Below, piece after piece: positions 18,212 to 26,037 of a stretch of 64,000 nucleotides of DNA (the stretch's first letter is position 1; each line of letters opens with the position of its first letter). The position numbers and the translations under genes were made by a program. This DNA comes from Devosia sp. Lineage in GTDB: Bacteria > Pseudomonadota > Alphaproteobacteria > Rhizobiales > Devosiaceae. Location: contig NZ_JAFKHE010000024.1 in assembly GCF_017307495.1 (NCBI RefSeq), forward strand, positions 1 through 64,000, read 5' to 3'. The notes below the pieces were generated by a model. That model did no database searches. It saw only the letters and a program-made list of their open reading frames with translations, and had not been told where the DNA came from.

Positions 18212-18613
18212 ATGGCGATGCGACTGCCTGAATGGACATGGCACTGGGCGTGGGTGGCGTTCCTGCGATGGAGCCTATGCCCAACGCTGGCCGGCAACCT
18301 CACCGCCCGCCAGCGATGGCAGGTCGTGCTCTGGTCGCTCTGGCCGGGTATCAAGCACCACTACCTGTCCCCAGTGACGGAAAGCCTGCATCGGAAGCTG
18401 CCGACTGCGATGCTGTTGGTCCGGCTGCAGCGCCAAGGCGCCGGGTGGTATCGAGTCCCATCCATGCCAGCAGCGATCCACCTATGGCGGCGACTGGGCG
18501 TCCACGTCCTCGAGGATGAGTTCGTCAGGATCGAGCGTGGCGTGGTCACGATGAAGGGGTACGTCGATGACGACCTTCAGGTCTGCGAGTTCTGGCCCGT
18601 ATCGATAGAATGA
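18212..18613 (+). CDS. Hypothetical protein, 133 aa
   Basis: No family was recognised. The N-terminal half is rich in Trp (WTWHWAWVAFLRW, WQVVLWSLWPG) and basic residues, and the C-terminal half looks like short strands. Several closely spaced starts (GTG 18209, ATG 18212, ATG 18218) compete and none has a strong Shine-Dalgarno. A frame of this length on its own could be chance, so support is weak; it lies upstream of the LuxR-hydrolase operon by 75 bp. Confidence 0.35.
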   Translation: MAMRLPEWTWHWAWVAFLRWSLCPTLAGNLTARQRWQVVLWSLWPGIKHHYLSPVTESLHRKLPTAMLLVRLQRQGAGWYRVPSMPAAIHLWRRLGVHVLEDEFVRIERGVVTMKGYVDDDLQVCEFWPVSIE

Positions 18614-18688
18614 ATCCGCGTATTCCCCAATCGGAACAACGTGCTATCTTAGGAGCAATGCTTGTGCCTGAGCAGCGGAGCTTGATCC

Positions 18689-20356
18689 ATGCTCAGAATA
18701 GACAACATCGACGTCAGGAATGCTTTGCCCGGCAGCGCGCATTTCGACACGGACTGGCGAGTTGCCCAAGTCGAGCGCCTGTCGACCGAACGCGACGGCT
18801 GGTGGTTCGAAACCTTCCGGCACCCGTCCTTCGGCTCGACCATCGCCCTGGTGGGTCGTAGCGATCGACTCCGACCTCTGCTGAAGAATGCCACGTGGCC
18901 AGAGGATGCCTCCGGTTCCGTCTTGGCGGTCGTGCATGTCGATTGGCATTGGCTCGAAGAGCAACTCAGCCGCTTCGCCGAAGACTTCGCATTCTCGTCC
19001 GCCACGACCCGCACGGTCGTTGCCCTGTTCATGACGGGCGACGTGCGACGGGCTGCCGATGAAGCGCGCATCTCCTACGAGACGGCGCGCGAGTATCTCG
19101 AAAAGGCACGAGCGCTCGTCGGCGCCAGCAACCTGCAACGGCTCGTCACCATGATGGGAATGGGACTGGGGCGGACCGGTGAGGATGCCGAAGAAAGCGA
19201 TCAGTTCCTCGCCATCGCATACGGCGTGTCGGAACGGCAAATGCGGATCGCTGGCATGATCGCCAACGGCGACACGCGCGCCGAGGTCGCCATCGCGCTC
19301 GGGATGTCCGAGGCACTGGTGAAGAAGGAAATGGCCGTGGTCTATGCGGCTTTGAACATCACCACGGCGCCGGCGCTTGCTCGGGCAATGATCGAACTTC
19401 GCCTTCTGGCGATCGCGGCGTCCCTCGGCGATGGCGCCGAAAGATTCCCGGAGCCGGCGCATCGCACCCTGTCGATCGGCGCCCGCGACGGCCGAACGAT
19501 TGCTGCGAGCGACTATGGTCCGCGCGGCGGGACGCCGGTGCTGGTACTCCACAGCAGCATGACCAGCCGGCCGGTCAATCGCGCACTTGTAGAAGCTCTG
19601 CAGAACAGTGGCTTTCGTCCGATATCCATGGATCGCCCCGGCTTCGGCGACACCCCGGCGCCAACGGATCAGAACGGAGAGGCCTACTTCGCGCTGGCGG
19701 CCCATGACATCGTCGACCTGTGCACCGCGATGAACTGGCAACGCATCGCCATCGTCACGCGCGGCGCCGCCCAGATCGTGCTGGCTCTGCACCAGGCGGC
19801 GCCCGGTCTCATCGAGGCCGCGATCGTGACGAACCCCGATCCGGATGCGACGTCGAGCTCGCGCCGCTCTGGCTTCCTCGCCACCATGAAGCACAACTTC
19901 GTCAAACGCCCGTGGGCGGTCGCGCTCATGGCCAGATGGTTCGCGCAATCCCTGACCTACGAACGGGCTGCGGACAACGTCATGCGATCGACGGCAGGCT
20001 GCCCGTCCGATCGTGAGGTCATGGCAAGGCCCGAGCAGATGGCGGACTACTACCGGTCGCTCTCGAGCTTCCGACAAGGTCGCCTGGACGGCTTCGTCAC
20101 GGAGCAGACGGCTTTGGCGACGATCGGACGGCCAAGACCAGTCGATGGCACCGATCAGTTCACTCTGCTGGTCGGCGAGCACGACAGCATCCACGATCCC
20201 GGCGAGACCCTGGAATACTGGCGACAGGTGCTTCCTGATGCGCGCGTCGAGATGATCGAGGGAGCTGGCCGGTTCATGACGTACAGCCATGCCGATGTCG
20301 TGGTCGCCGCTTTGGCGGCAGGACTTCGCAAGACCAATGCGCGAGCCGCAGCATGA
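18689..20356 (+). CDS. Two-HTH LuxR-type regulator fused to a degenerate alpha/beta hydrolase
   Basis: The 555-residue protein has two LuxR-like helix-turn-helix segments, at about 105-155 and 176-226, then an alpha/beta hydrolase fold from about 258 to the end. The hydrolase keeps the oxyanion-region HSS at 288-290 and the DRPGFGDT loop. The nucleophile elbow (normally GxSxG) reads VTRGAA at 356-361, and the usual GGxGH near the C-terminus reads GAGRF, so the Ser and His of the triad appear lost. This fits a ligand-sensing rather than catalytic domain, which is inference. It leads an operon: the next gene starts within its stop codon (ATGA). Confidence 0.75.
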   Translation: MLRIDNIDVRNALPGSAHFDTDWRVAQVERLSTERDGWWFETFRHPSFGSTIALVGRSDRLRPLLKNATWPEDASGSVLAVVHVDWHWLEEQLSRFAEDFAFSSATTRTVVALFMTGDVRRAADEARISYETAREYLEKARALVGASNLQRLVTMMGMGLGRTGEDAEESDQFLAIAYGVSERQMRIAGMIANGDTRAEVAIALGMSEALVKKEMAVVYAALNITTAPALARAMIELRLLAIAASLGDGAERFPEPAHRTLSIGARDGRTIAASDYGPRGGTPVLVLHSSMTSRPVNRALVEALQNSGFRPISMDRPGFGDTPAPTDQNGEAYFALAAHDIVDLCTAMNWQRIAIVTRGAAQIVLALHQAAPGLIEAAIVTNPDPDATSSSRRSGFLATMKHNFVKRPWAVALMARWFAQSLTYERAADNVMRSTAGCPSDREVMARPEQMADYYRSLSSFRQGRLDGFVTEQTALATIGRPRPVDGTDQFTLLVGEHDSIHDPGETLEYWRQVLPDARVEMIEGAGRFMTYSHADVVVAALAAGLRKTNARAAA

Positions 20357-20874
20357 CGATCGCCCGAAAGACCATGTTCGATCCGCTGCTCGAAGCACTG
20401 CCCGCCTTCCGGCCCATGCGCGAAGCTTTCGTGGATAAATGGGCGGGCAACGCGCACAACCATTTCGACGCGCCGGGAGATCTGCCGGAATACCTGCTGC
20501 TCGGCGATCTGGGGCGATGGCTCATCGATCTGCTGAACGCCGGAAATCTCGAGGAGGTTCGGCTCGCCCTCGCCGTGGTCGAACGGTGGCTGCTGGAAGG
20601 CGACCACTACGTCAAGGAGGCGGCCACGATCGGCTTCATCGAGACGCTTCAGAACAACATCGAGGACGACGACACGCGAAAGCATTTCTTCGATCTGCTT
20701 GGTCCCGAGGGGCAGCACTGGTGGAAGAAGCTCGACCGGTTCTGGACGAATGGCGAGCACCTCGTCGACGAGCGGAAACTGCCCGCTGACAAGCAGGCGA
20801 CTTGGACGATCGACCAGGCAGTGAACATCCCGCTCTGGCGGGCGGGCCGCACTCCGAACGGAGCAGACGATTGA
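20353..20874 (+). CDS. DUF7674-like protein, 173 aa
   Basis: The start overlaps the stop of the LuxR-hydrolase gene by 4 bp, so the two are translationally coupled. The middle (EYLLLGDLGRWLIDLL and VKEAATIGFIETLQN) has the helical pattern of DUF7674 proteins, a family of unknown role seen in various accessory settings; this assignment is from memory of the pattern and is tentative. It is cytoplasmic, with no signal peptide. Confidence 0.6.
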   Translation: MTIARKTMFDPLLEALPAFRPMREAFVDKWAGNAHNHFDAPGDLPEYLLLGDLGRWLIDLLNAGNLEEVRLALAVVERWLLEGDHYVKEAATIGFIETLQNNIEDDDTRKHFFDLLGPEGQHWWKKLDRFWTNGEHLVDERKLPADKQATWTIDQAVNIPLWRAGRTPNGADD

Positions 20875-20991
20875 TGCCGCAGCCACCGATTTCCCTCATC
20901 AGGGGCAATACCCCCCAAATGGATACGGCAAGCGTTGCATCGCGCGATATCGTGCGGCTGCGTGGGGAATTCCGTGAGGGGAACGACTGAA

Positions 20992-21483
20992 GTGACGTGT
21001 TGGAAGAACTGTATGAGCGCCCTGCTCGGCGTGATGATGTCGTCCATTGTGGCGCACCCGGTCCAGGCAGCCTGGTTCACGGAGGACTATCCCGAGTTCG
21101 GCGAGTTCTCCGCCGTCACCGACGACGAGCAGGGCAAGGTCGAGATGCACATCTCCTGCAGCCTCGACTATCCCGATGACGTGGGGATCACGATCTTGAC
21201 CGGCGAGACCTACGACCCGGAGACGAGCTACGCGGACGAGGTCCCTATCAGTGTGATCGCCAGCGACCAGCAGCAGCCCGTCGCCTATGGTACGTTCGAA
21301 GAACGCAACGGTGAGCTCGTCGTCGTGTCGGATACGTCGCGGGACGACACACTGGCCTTGGTCATCGGTGCCATGGCGAAGAGCACGTCCACCATCGCCG
21401 TACAGTTCTTCACACGGGACTATCGGTTCTCGCCGGATGATCTCGATACCGCGCTCGTCTACCTGTTCGAGAGCTGCACATGA
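20992..21483 (+). CDS. Small exported protein, unknown
   Basis: A signal peptide (LLGVMMSSIVAHPVQA, cleavage after VQA) is followed by about 140 residues with two Cys, one in ISCSLDYPDDVGITI and one at the C-terminus (ESCT). The GTG at 20992 was chosen because a GAGGGG Shine-Dalgarno lies 10 bases upstream; ATG 21013 and an upstream TTG are alternatives. The layout, with a first Cys followed by strands and a terminal Cys, is the same as in the protein at 22697, so the two are probably paralogues. The next gene starts in its stop codon (ATGA). Confidence 0.6.
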   Translation: MTCWKNCMSALLGVMMSSIVAHPVQAAWFTEDYPEFGEFSAVTDDEQGKVEMHISCSLDYPDDVGITILTGETYDPETSYADEVPISVIASDQQQPVAYGTFEERNGELVVVSDTSRDDTLALVIGAMAKSTSTIAVQFFTRDYRFSPDDLDTALVYLFESCT

Positions 21484-22700
21484 CCGGAATGCGCTCCAGG
21501 TTTGCTTTGCTGCCAATCGTGCTGCTCATGTCGGGGGGCGTTGTGCAAGCCGCCCCCGAGGACGACTACGTTGCGCTGATGACGGCCCTCGAGATCGACA
21601 AGGCCTGCGTCGCCCTCAAGTACATGGAATTCACCGCGGTCCGCGGCATTGCCCAGCGGTATTTGGAGAGCACGTCCCGATACGTTCAGAGCTTGGATGG
21701 CCGGCTGTCGGCTGCCGATTACGACGCTTGGCGCATCGGACTCGAAGAACAGGCCCGCACGGCCGCGGCTGCTGCGGGGTGCACTGATCAAGCGATGAGC
21801 CATGTGCTGACCGCAAAGGCGGTGGCATCCGATCAGTTGTACCAAGGCCTTCTGCTCGCCTTCCATTTCGACAGCCTCCCCGATTTCGACCGCATCCCGC
21901 TGGACGGGCACAAGAAGCAGACTGCGATGGGCTACGAAGCCTATCTGCGTCAGCTCTACGGCCAGAACTTCGATGCCTTCGCGCAACGGCAGCGGGATGC
22001 CGTAGTCCAGATGATTCCGGTCGAAGATCCGGGACTATCCACGTGGTCTTGGTCGCCCGATGCAGAGCAGCACGCCGGCACGCTTTGGGATCTCCAGATC
22101 CGCGCAGCGGCCGCCATGAGCGCGGTTCAGTTCGAGGTGACGGCCGAGGCGAACGGGTACTTCGTCCGTCCATATTTCGTTACCGAGGTGATGGTGGTCC
22201 CGTCACTCGTGCGTCCTGAGGTCGAGGGCTCGCTGCCGATCATTCGGGGACCGAGCTATCAATTGATCAAGGACGGCGAGGAACTGGTCGAGCTCTATTC
22301 TGTGGCGGGCATGCTGCCTGATCGCCGCATAGGTCTGCTGTTCTACGGCGACACGGCAACCAAGCACATGCAGTCCCCGACCGTCAGGCTCTACGTCCCG
22401 CAGCAGCCTTATCCTGACGGCACGAGTGGCATCACGGCCTTCAACGACCCTGCGTTCCGGGAGAACGCCCTCGTCTTCGAAGGCACATGGGCCTCGGACG
22501 GCTGCATGGGCGCACCATGCTACGACTTCCCCGTCGAAGCCACTGACGCACTATTGGCAGATCCGGCAGGAACCTATGCCGAGCTGTTCGTCTCGTTCAC
22601 GCCGGACGACCAGCCGCCCCCGATCGACGAGTCGGGTCGCGAGCGGTTCGACAGCCAGTGGCTGCTCTGGTGGGCCGACAGCGTTGGAGCGCAAAGGTGA
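21480..22700 (+). CDS. Exported hypothetical protein, 406 aa
   Basis: A signal peptide (LLPIVLLMSGGVVQA) precedes a mature protein of about 380 residues. The first 150 residues look helical with paired Cys (KACVALKY and AGCTDQ); the later part is beta-rich with a CMGAPC pair. No family was recognised. It overlaps the preceding gene by 4 bp, and the following gene overlaps its stop as GTGA, so the three are tightly coupled. It probably acts in the periplasm or outside the cell. Confidence 0.6.
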   Translation: MTGMRSRFALLPIVLLMSGGVVQAAPEDDYVALMTALEIDKACVALKYMEFTAVRGIAQRYLESTSRYVQSLDGRLSAADYDAWRIGLEEQARTAAAAAGCTDQAMSHVLTAKAVASDQLYQGLLLAFHFDSLPDFDRIPLDGHKKQTAMGYEAYLRQLYGQNFDAFAQRQRDAVVQMIPVEDPGLSTWSWSPDAEQHAGTLWDLQIRAAAAMSAVQFEVTAEANGYFVRPYFVTEVMVVPSLVRPEVEGSLPIIRGPSYQLIKDGEELVELYSVAGMLPDRRIGLLFYGDTATKHMQSPTVRLYVPQQPYPDGTSGITAFNDPAFRENALVFEGTWASDGCMGAPCYDFPVEATDALLADPAGTYAELFVSFTPDDQPPPIDESGRERFDSQWLLWWADSVGAQR

Positions 22701-23215
22701 ACATGTTGAACCATCGCTTGTCGACACGATCACTGTCGGCGCTATTGGGGATATCTCTGGTCGCCACGCTTGGCTTTCCAATCGAGATTCGGGCCCAGCC
22801 TCAAGCCGTGAATGCCTGGAACCTCTACAGCGCAGAGGATGCTGACGGACGCCCGCATTTCTCGCTGAGCTACATGGACCCAATCGAAAGGCGGTTCACA
22901 CTGACCTTCGCCTGCTCCGCCCATAGCGATGAGGTCACCATCGTCTACTACCCGCCTGCCGGAACGGCTGCAGACGAGCAAAGTCACGAGGTCAGGTTGG
23001 TCTCCGAGACCAACAGCGACACTTTCTACGGCCCCTACAGAGATGTGGAGGGGCAAGTCCTCATCTTCGGTCTGGACGCAAAGTCCACCGAGCAAATCGC
23101 CCTGTTGCGGAGCGGCTTCGCCGTAACGGTCGATGACGTTCATGGCGCCCGGCTCTACACGATGCCCGAACAGGCCACCGACGTCGAAGAGTTGATCGCC
23201 GGATGCTGGCCTTGA
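22697..23215 (+). CDS. Small exported protein, paralogue of the 20992 product
   Basis: The GTG overlapping the preceding stop (GTGA) gives 172 residues; ATG 22703 is an alternative. A signal peptide (LLGISLVATLGFPIEIRA) is followed by a domain with Cys in TFACSAHSDEVTIVYYP and a terminal Cys (AGCWP), matching the arrangement of the product at 20992. Function is unknown. It belongs to the exported-protein operon. Confidence 0.55.
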   Translation: MNMLNHRLSTRSLSALLGISLVATLGFPIEIRAQPQAVNAWNLYSAEDADGRPHFSLSYMDPIERRFTLTFACSAHSDEVTIVYYPPAGTAADEQSHEVRLVSETNSDTFYGPYRDVEGQVLIFGLDAKSTEQIALLRSGFAVTVDDVHGARLYTMPEQATDVEELIAGCWP

Positions 23216-23237
23216 GCCGCCCAAGTCAGGATATGTC

Positions 23238-23933
23238 ATGAAGACCCGCTTGCCTTCAGCCTTGTTGGCGCTTTTCGCCCTCGCCTCGCCGATCCACGCT
23301 TCGGAGCCCGTCTCGCTTGACCGGATCGACATGGTCTGCCTCGAGACCGTGCTCCAGAACTGCAAGGTACTTACAGCGGGCTTCCTCAACGTCGATTGGG
23401 GCGACGACGAGGGAACGCCCTTGCTGGCTTGGCAGACGCAATCCGGTTTCACGCCCGAGGACGGCGTGCTGGGCGGCTTCGTGCTGCTGCATCATGTCGA
23501 AGGGAACTGGACGCGGCTCGACGCCGGTTTTGACGGCTGGCGTTTCTTCCCACCGCGTCTCAGTGAGGACGGGCTGTTGCATGTGCCGGGCTATACCGGT
23601 GGCACGGGCAGCTACAACGCAGATCGTCTCTACCAATGGAACGATACCGAGTGGGAGCCGATCGACACCAAGACCTGGCTGAAGACCATCGCAGAGCACC
23701 TGCCGGTCGATCGCGAGATATGGAAGGGCGTGCAGTACGACTTCGACAACCCATGGTCCCAGCTCGTGGCGCGCACCGCCCTGTGGCGCGGCGACGACGG
23801 GAACTGCTGCCCCACAGGAGGCCAAGCCGAGATATTCTTTTCCATCGTGGAGGGTCGTCTGATCGTCGATCGCGTGAACTACGCGCCGGCCCCAGAAGAA
23901 CCCGCGCCTACCTCGGAGGGACTGCAGAAGTGA
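23238..23933 (+). CDS. Exported hypothetical protein, 231 aa
   Basis: A clear signal peptide (MKTRLPSALLALFALASPIHA) is followed by a probably beta-rich protein with Cys in MVCLETVLQNCK and GNCCPTGG. No family was recognised. The ATG lies 22 bp after the preceding stop, and this is the last gene of the operon. The next 690 bp contain no gene. Confidence 0.6.
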   Translation: MKTRLPSALLALFALASPIHASEPVSLDRIDMVCLETVLQNCKVLTAGFLNVDWGDDEGTPLLAWQTQSGFTPEDGVLGGFVLLHHVEGNWTRLDAGFDGWRFFPPRLSEDGLLHVPGYTGGTGSYNADRLYQWNDTEWEPIDTKTWLKTIAEHLPVDREIWKGVQYDFDNPWSQLVARTALWRGDDGNCCPTGGQAEIFFSIVEGRLIVDRVNYAPAPEEPAPTSEGLQK

Positions 23934-24074
23934 AGATGGGAAGGACAGGACGCGCCTCGACATAAGTGCATTTAGGGGCGGCGCTTATTGCCTGTTCGAG
24001 AGCAGTCCGATTTGCCGGTGGCAACGCATGCCGACATGGCGTGGGCCGACGCCTATTCCTCGCAACGCCGACCA

Positions 24075-24120
24075 ATCGGTGCCAGACATCGAGACGAGGT
24101 AGATCCGCGCTGGCACCGAT
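24075..24120. repeat. 11-bp perfect inverted repeat, 24-base loop
   Basis: ATCGGTGCCAG at 24075-24085 is repeated as CTGGCACCGAT at 24110-24120. No T run follows. It may be a mobile-element end remnant or an RNA structure. Confidence 0.5.
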
Positions 24121-24142
24121 GGACTTCCGTAGGGCTACGGGG

Positions 24143-24281
24143 CAGCCGCATGTGCGGCAGGCAAGATGCAGCCCTTCGCTGCTTGTCAGCTCTATGATCG
24201 ATCAGCCGCGATTGCGGCAGGAGTGGCAGCCTTTGTCGACGCCGCTAAGAGCGTGTGTCTATCAGCCGCGTGCGGCAGGCG
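24143..24281. repeat. Three hairpin repeats (CAGCCGC-n-GCGGCAGG) with 60-bp period
   Basis: The palindromic cores GCCGCATGTGCGGC (24145), GCCGCGATTGCGGC (24205) and GCCGCGTGCGGC (24265) begin exactly 60 bp apart. About 18-20 bp are conserved around each core (CAG before, AGG after), and the intervening ~40 bp are unrelated. Only three units exist and no cas gene is near. Confidence 0.6.
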
Positions 24282-24619
24282 GCATCAGGTCTACCTCATA
24301 GAACCGAATACACGAAACGATTCTAGCCAACGACATTAACGCAACATCTACGCCACCCGAGCCCGTCTCGCTTCCTCATGTATCCCGAGTACTCCTGAAC
24401 GCAACTCTGCCTTCAGGTCCTTCTGACCGCCCATCTCCAAGTATCAGCCGCCTCACTATGGTCGCCGATAGCGTCATGGCCGCTGGAGAACTTCGTGACA
24501 GATGACGGCAAGGATAGAGCCATTCCCCCACAACGATGCCAAGAAAATCCGTTGATATTCTCACAAAAGTTCGCAATCTTAGTTAAGTCACACACTTATT
24601 TCCGTCACCGGAGATCGAA

Positions 24620-25228
24620 TTGCGTCGTTTGATTGCTGCTCTGACGGTTTCCGTTGCGATGATTGGTGCTGTCGCTGGAGAGGATGCCACATTCTTTCGA
24701 ATGCCTTCGTCCACCATTTTGGTGTTCAACGCCCCCGAGGGAGCGCCATCAACGCCCGCCGATGCAGCACACCGCCTGCCTGACGGATATGAAGCCAACG
24801 ACATGGACTCGTGGCTGCACCTGTCTATGGTACCGAACCTACTCGGCACCTTGTATGATCGAGCAGTGGACATATCCGCAATCAGTTGGCCGTTCGAAAG
24901 CCCGGCTGAATCCCAGCGCCTCACCTTGACTTGGAACTCAGCCGTTCACGCCGATGGGTGCCATGTCGTCGCCAACGTTCGCGGCACTCCTTCCATCTCA
25001 GGTTACCGTTTCCAACATCGTCGTGAGGATGGAACCTGGTCGGAGTGGACAGAGCCGCTTGGCAGTTTCGACACGACGCGCAGCGGTAACAAGGTCTACG
25101 AGGGAAGCTGTGGTTTCACCGCCGGCACGATGATTACTGCTCTTCGCGTTGCCCCGCCCTCCAGTCAGGTGGGCGAGATCTGGTTTCGCGAGTTCCGTGC
25201 CTCTTTGGCTGGTGTATCGGCGCAGTAA
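24620..25228 (+). CDS. Exported hypothetical protein with TTG start, 202 aa
   Basis: The start is TTG in the context GGAGATCGAATTGCGTC, identical to that of the gene at 26038, which supports it. A signal peptide (LIAALTVSVAMIGAVAG) precedes a domain with two Cys (DGCHV and GSCGF) and strand-like repeats such as YRFQHRREDGTWSEWTEP. No family was recognised. Similar upstream DNA before two exported-protein genes suggests duplication of the leader region. Confidence 0.6.
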   Translation: MRRLIAALTVSVAMIGAVAGEDATFFRMPSSTILVFNAPEGAPSTPADAAHRLPDGYEANDMDSWLHLSMVPNLLGTLYDRAVDISAISWPFESPAESQRLTLTWNSAVHADGCHVVANVRGTPSISGYRFQHRREDGTWSEWTEPLGSFDTTRSGNKVYEGSCGFTAGTMITALRVAPPSSQVGEIWFREFRASLAGVSAQ

Positions 25229-25259
25229 TGAGGTCGACACTCAAGTGTCGCCTTCTCGT

Positions 25260-25871
25260 CTAGGCCCTTCTGGCTACTCCGGCCCTCCAAGGATCGCTGG
25301 CGAATGCTAGGCAGTCCTTGCAGACATTGGCCTCGCGCTGGAGGTCGCCCGCGCGCCATTTTCCGAAGTGCTTCGCCGTCGCTAGCCGATGATCGGACTT
25401 CGGATGGATGCCAAGGCAGCACTCGCAGACGAATCGATCGCTGCTGGGCGGATCGCCCACGCTGAAGATCAGGCCGCGGTCCTCGAAAACGTTGCGAGCG
25501 CCTTTCTCGTCGATGCCGACGATGCGGGCGACATCGCCCATGGATGATCGCGCCAGCACCTGCTCGAGGATGTAGCTGGCACAGCGCGAGGTCATGCGGC
25601 GCTTGCCATCCATTCCCGGCAGGGCCTGAAGAAAGGCCTGCTTGCAGTCCGGGCACCGGAAACGTTGGACGTCCACGGAGATCGTGACTTGCCGCCCAAC
25701 GAATGGCGCATCCCGGTAGTTGGCCGCTAGAGCCCCGTGGCGGCTAGGCCGCCGTGCCGATCCGCATCGCGGGCACGACGTCGGGAAGGCAGCATGTGCG
25801 GCATTGACGACGATGGAGCCGTCCTCCGCCACGTCGACCTGCGTCACCCGCCAAGGCGATTCGTCGCTCAT
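25260..25871 (-). CDS. ISL3-like zinc-binding/HTH protein without a transposase domain
   Basis: The first 75 residues match the ISL3 transposase zinc finger (CPRCGS, later RFRCPDCKQAF), followed by an HTH-like segment (ILEQVLARSSMGDVARIVG). Instead of a DDE catalytic domain there is a short tail with a second zinc-type motif (CECC ... CKDC), and the protein ends at 203 residues. It may be a domesticated DNA-binding remnant or a complete small regulator. It lies on the opposite strand between two exported-protein genes. The ATG at 25871 was preferred to GTG 25877; neither has a strong Shine-Dalgarno. Confidence 0.6.
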   Translation of the reverse strand: MSDESPWRVTQVDVAEDGSIVVNAAHAAFPTSCPRCGSARRPSRHGALAANYRDAPFVGRQVTISVDVQRFRCPDCKQAFLQALPGMDGKRRMTSRCASYILEQVLARSSMGDVARIVGIDEKGARNVFEDRGLIFSVGDPPSSDRFVCECCLGIHPKSDHRLATAKHFGKWRAGDLQREANVCKDCLAFASDPWRAGVARRA

Positions 25872-26037
25872 TCGCACCGTTTCGACATTTCGAGGTGCGT
25901 CATCAGGTCATGGAGAATCCGGGGAATCAAGGCCCCTCGAAAGGGGTAGCAGATTTCACAATGCAATCCGTTGCTTTTTTCTCTTGGAATCGAGATTTTA
26001 GATTGCTCACACATTTTCTTCCGGTCAGGAGATCGAA

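Larger units (their letters stand above)
23934..24619. other. Gene-free stretch with inverted repeats and three regularly spaced hairpins
   Basis: No supported gene lies here. The stretch holds an 11-bp perfect inverted repeat (24075-24085 and 24110-24120), a small palindrome at 24127-24140, and three hairpin repeats at 24145, 24205 and 24265. The last 40 bases before 24620 resemble the sequence upstream of the gene at 26038. Confidence 0.6.

Noticed and set aside
18644..20398. 584-codon antisense frame over the LuxR-hydrolase gene
   Set aside because: It lacks a credible Shine-Dalgarno, is rich in His/Arg as expected from a shadow, and overlaps the convincing fusion gene.
24143..24281. Calling a CRISPR array
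   Set aside because: Only three variable units with about 20 conserved bases, repeat longer than spacer ratio unlike known arrays, and no cas genes. It is kept as a repeat with the 60-bp period noted.
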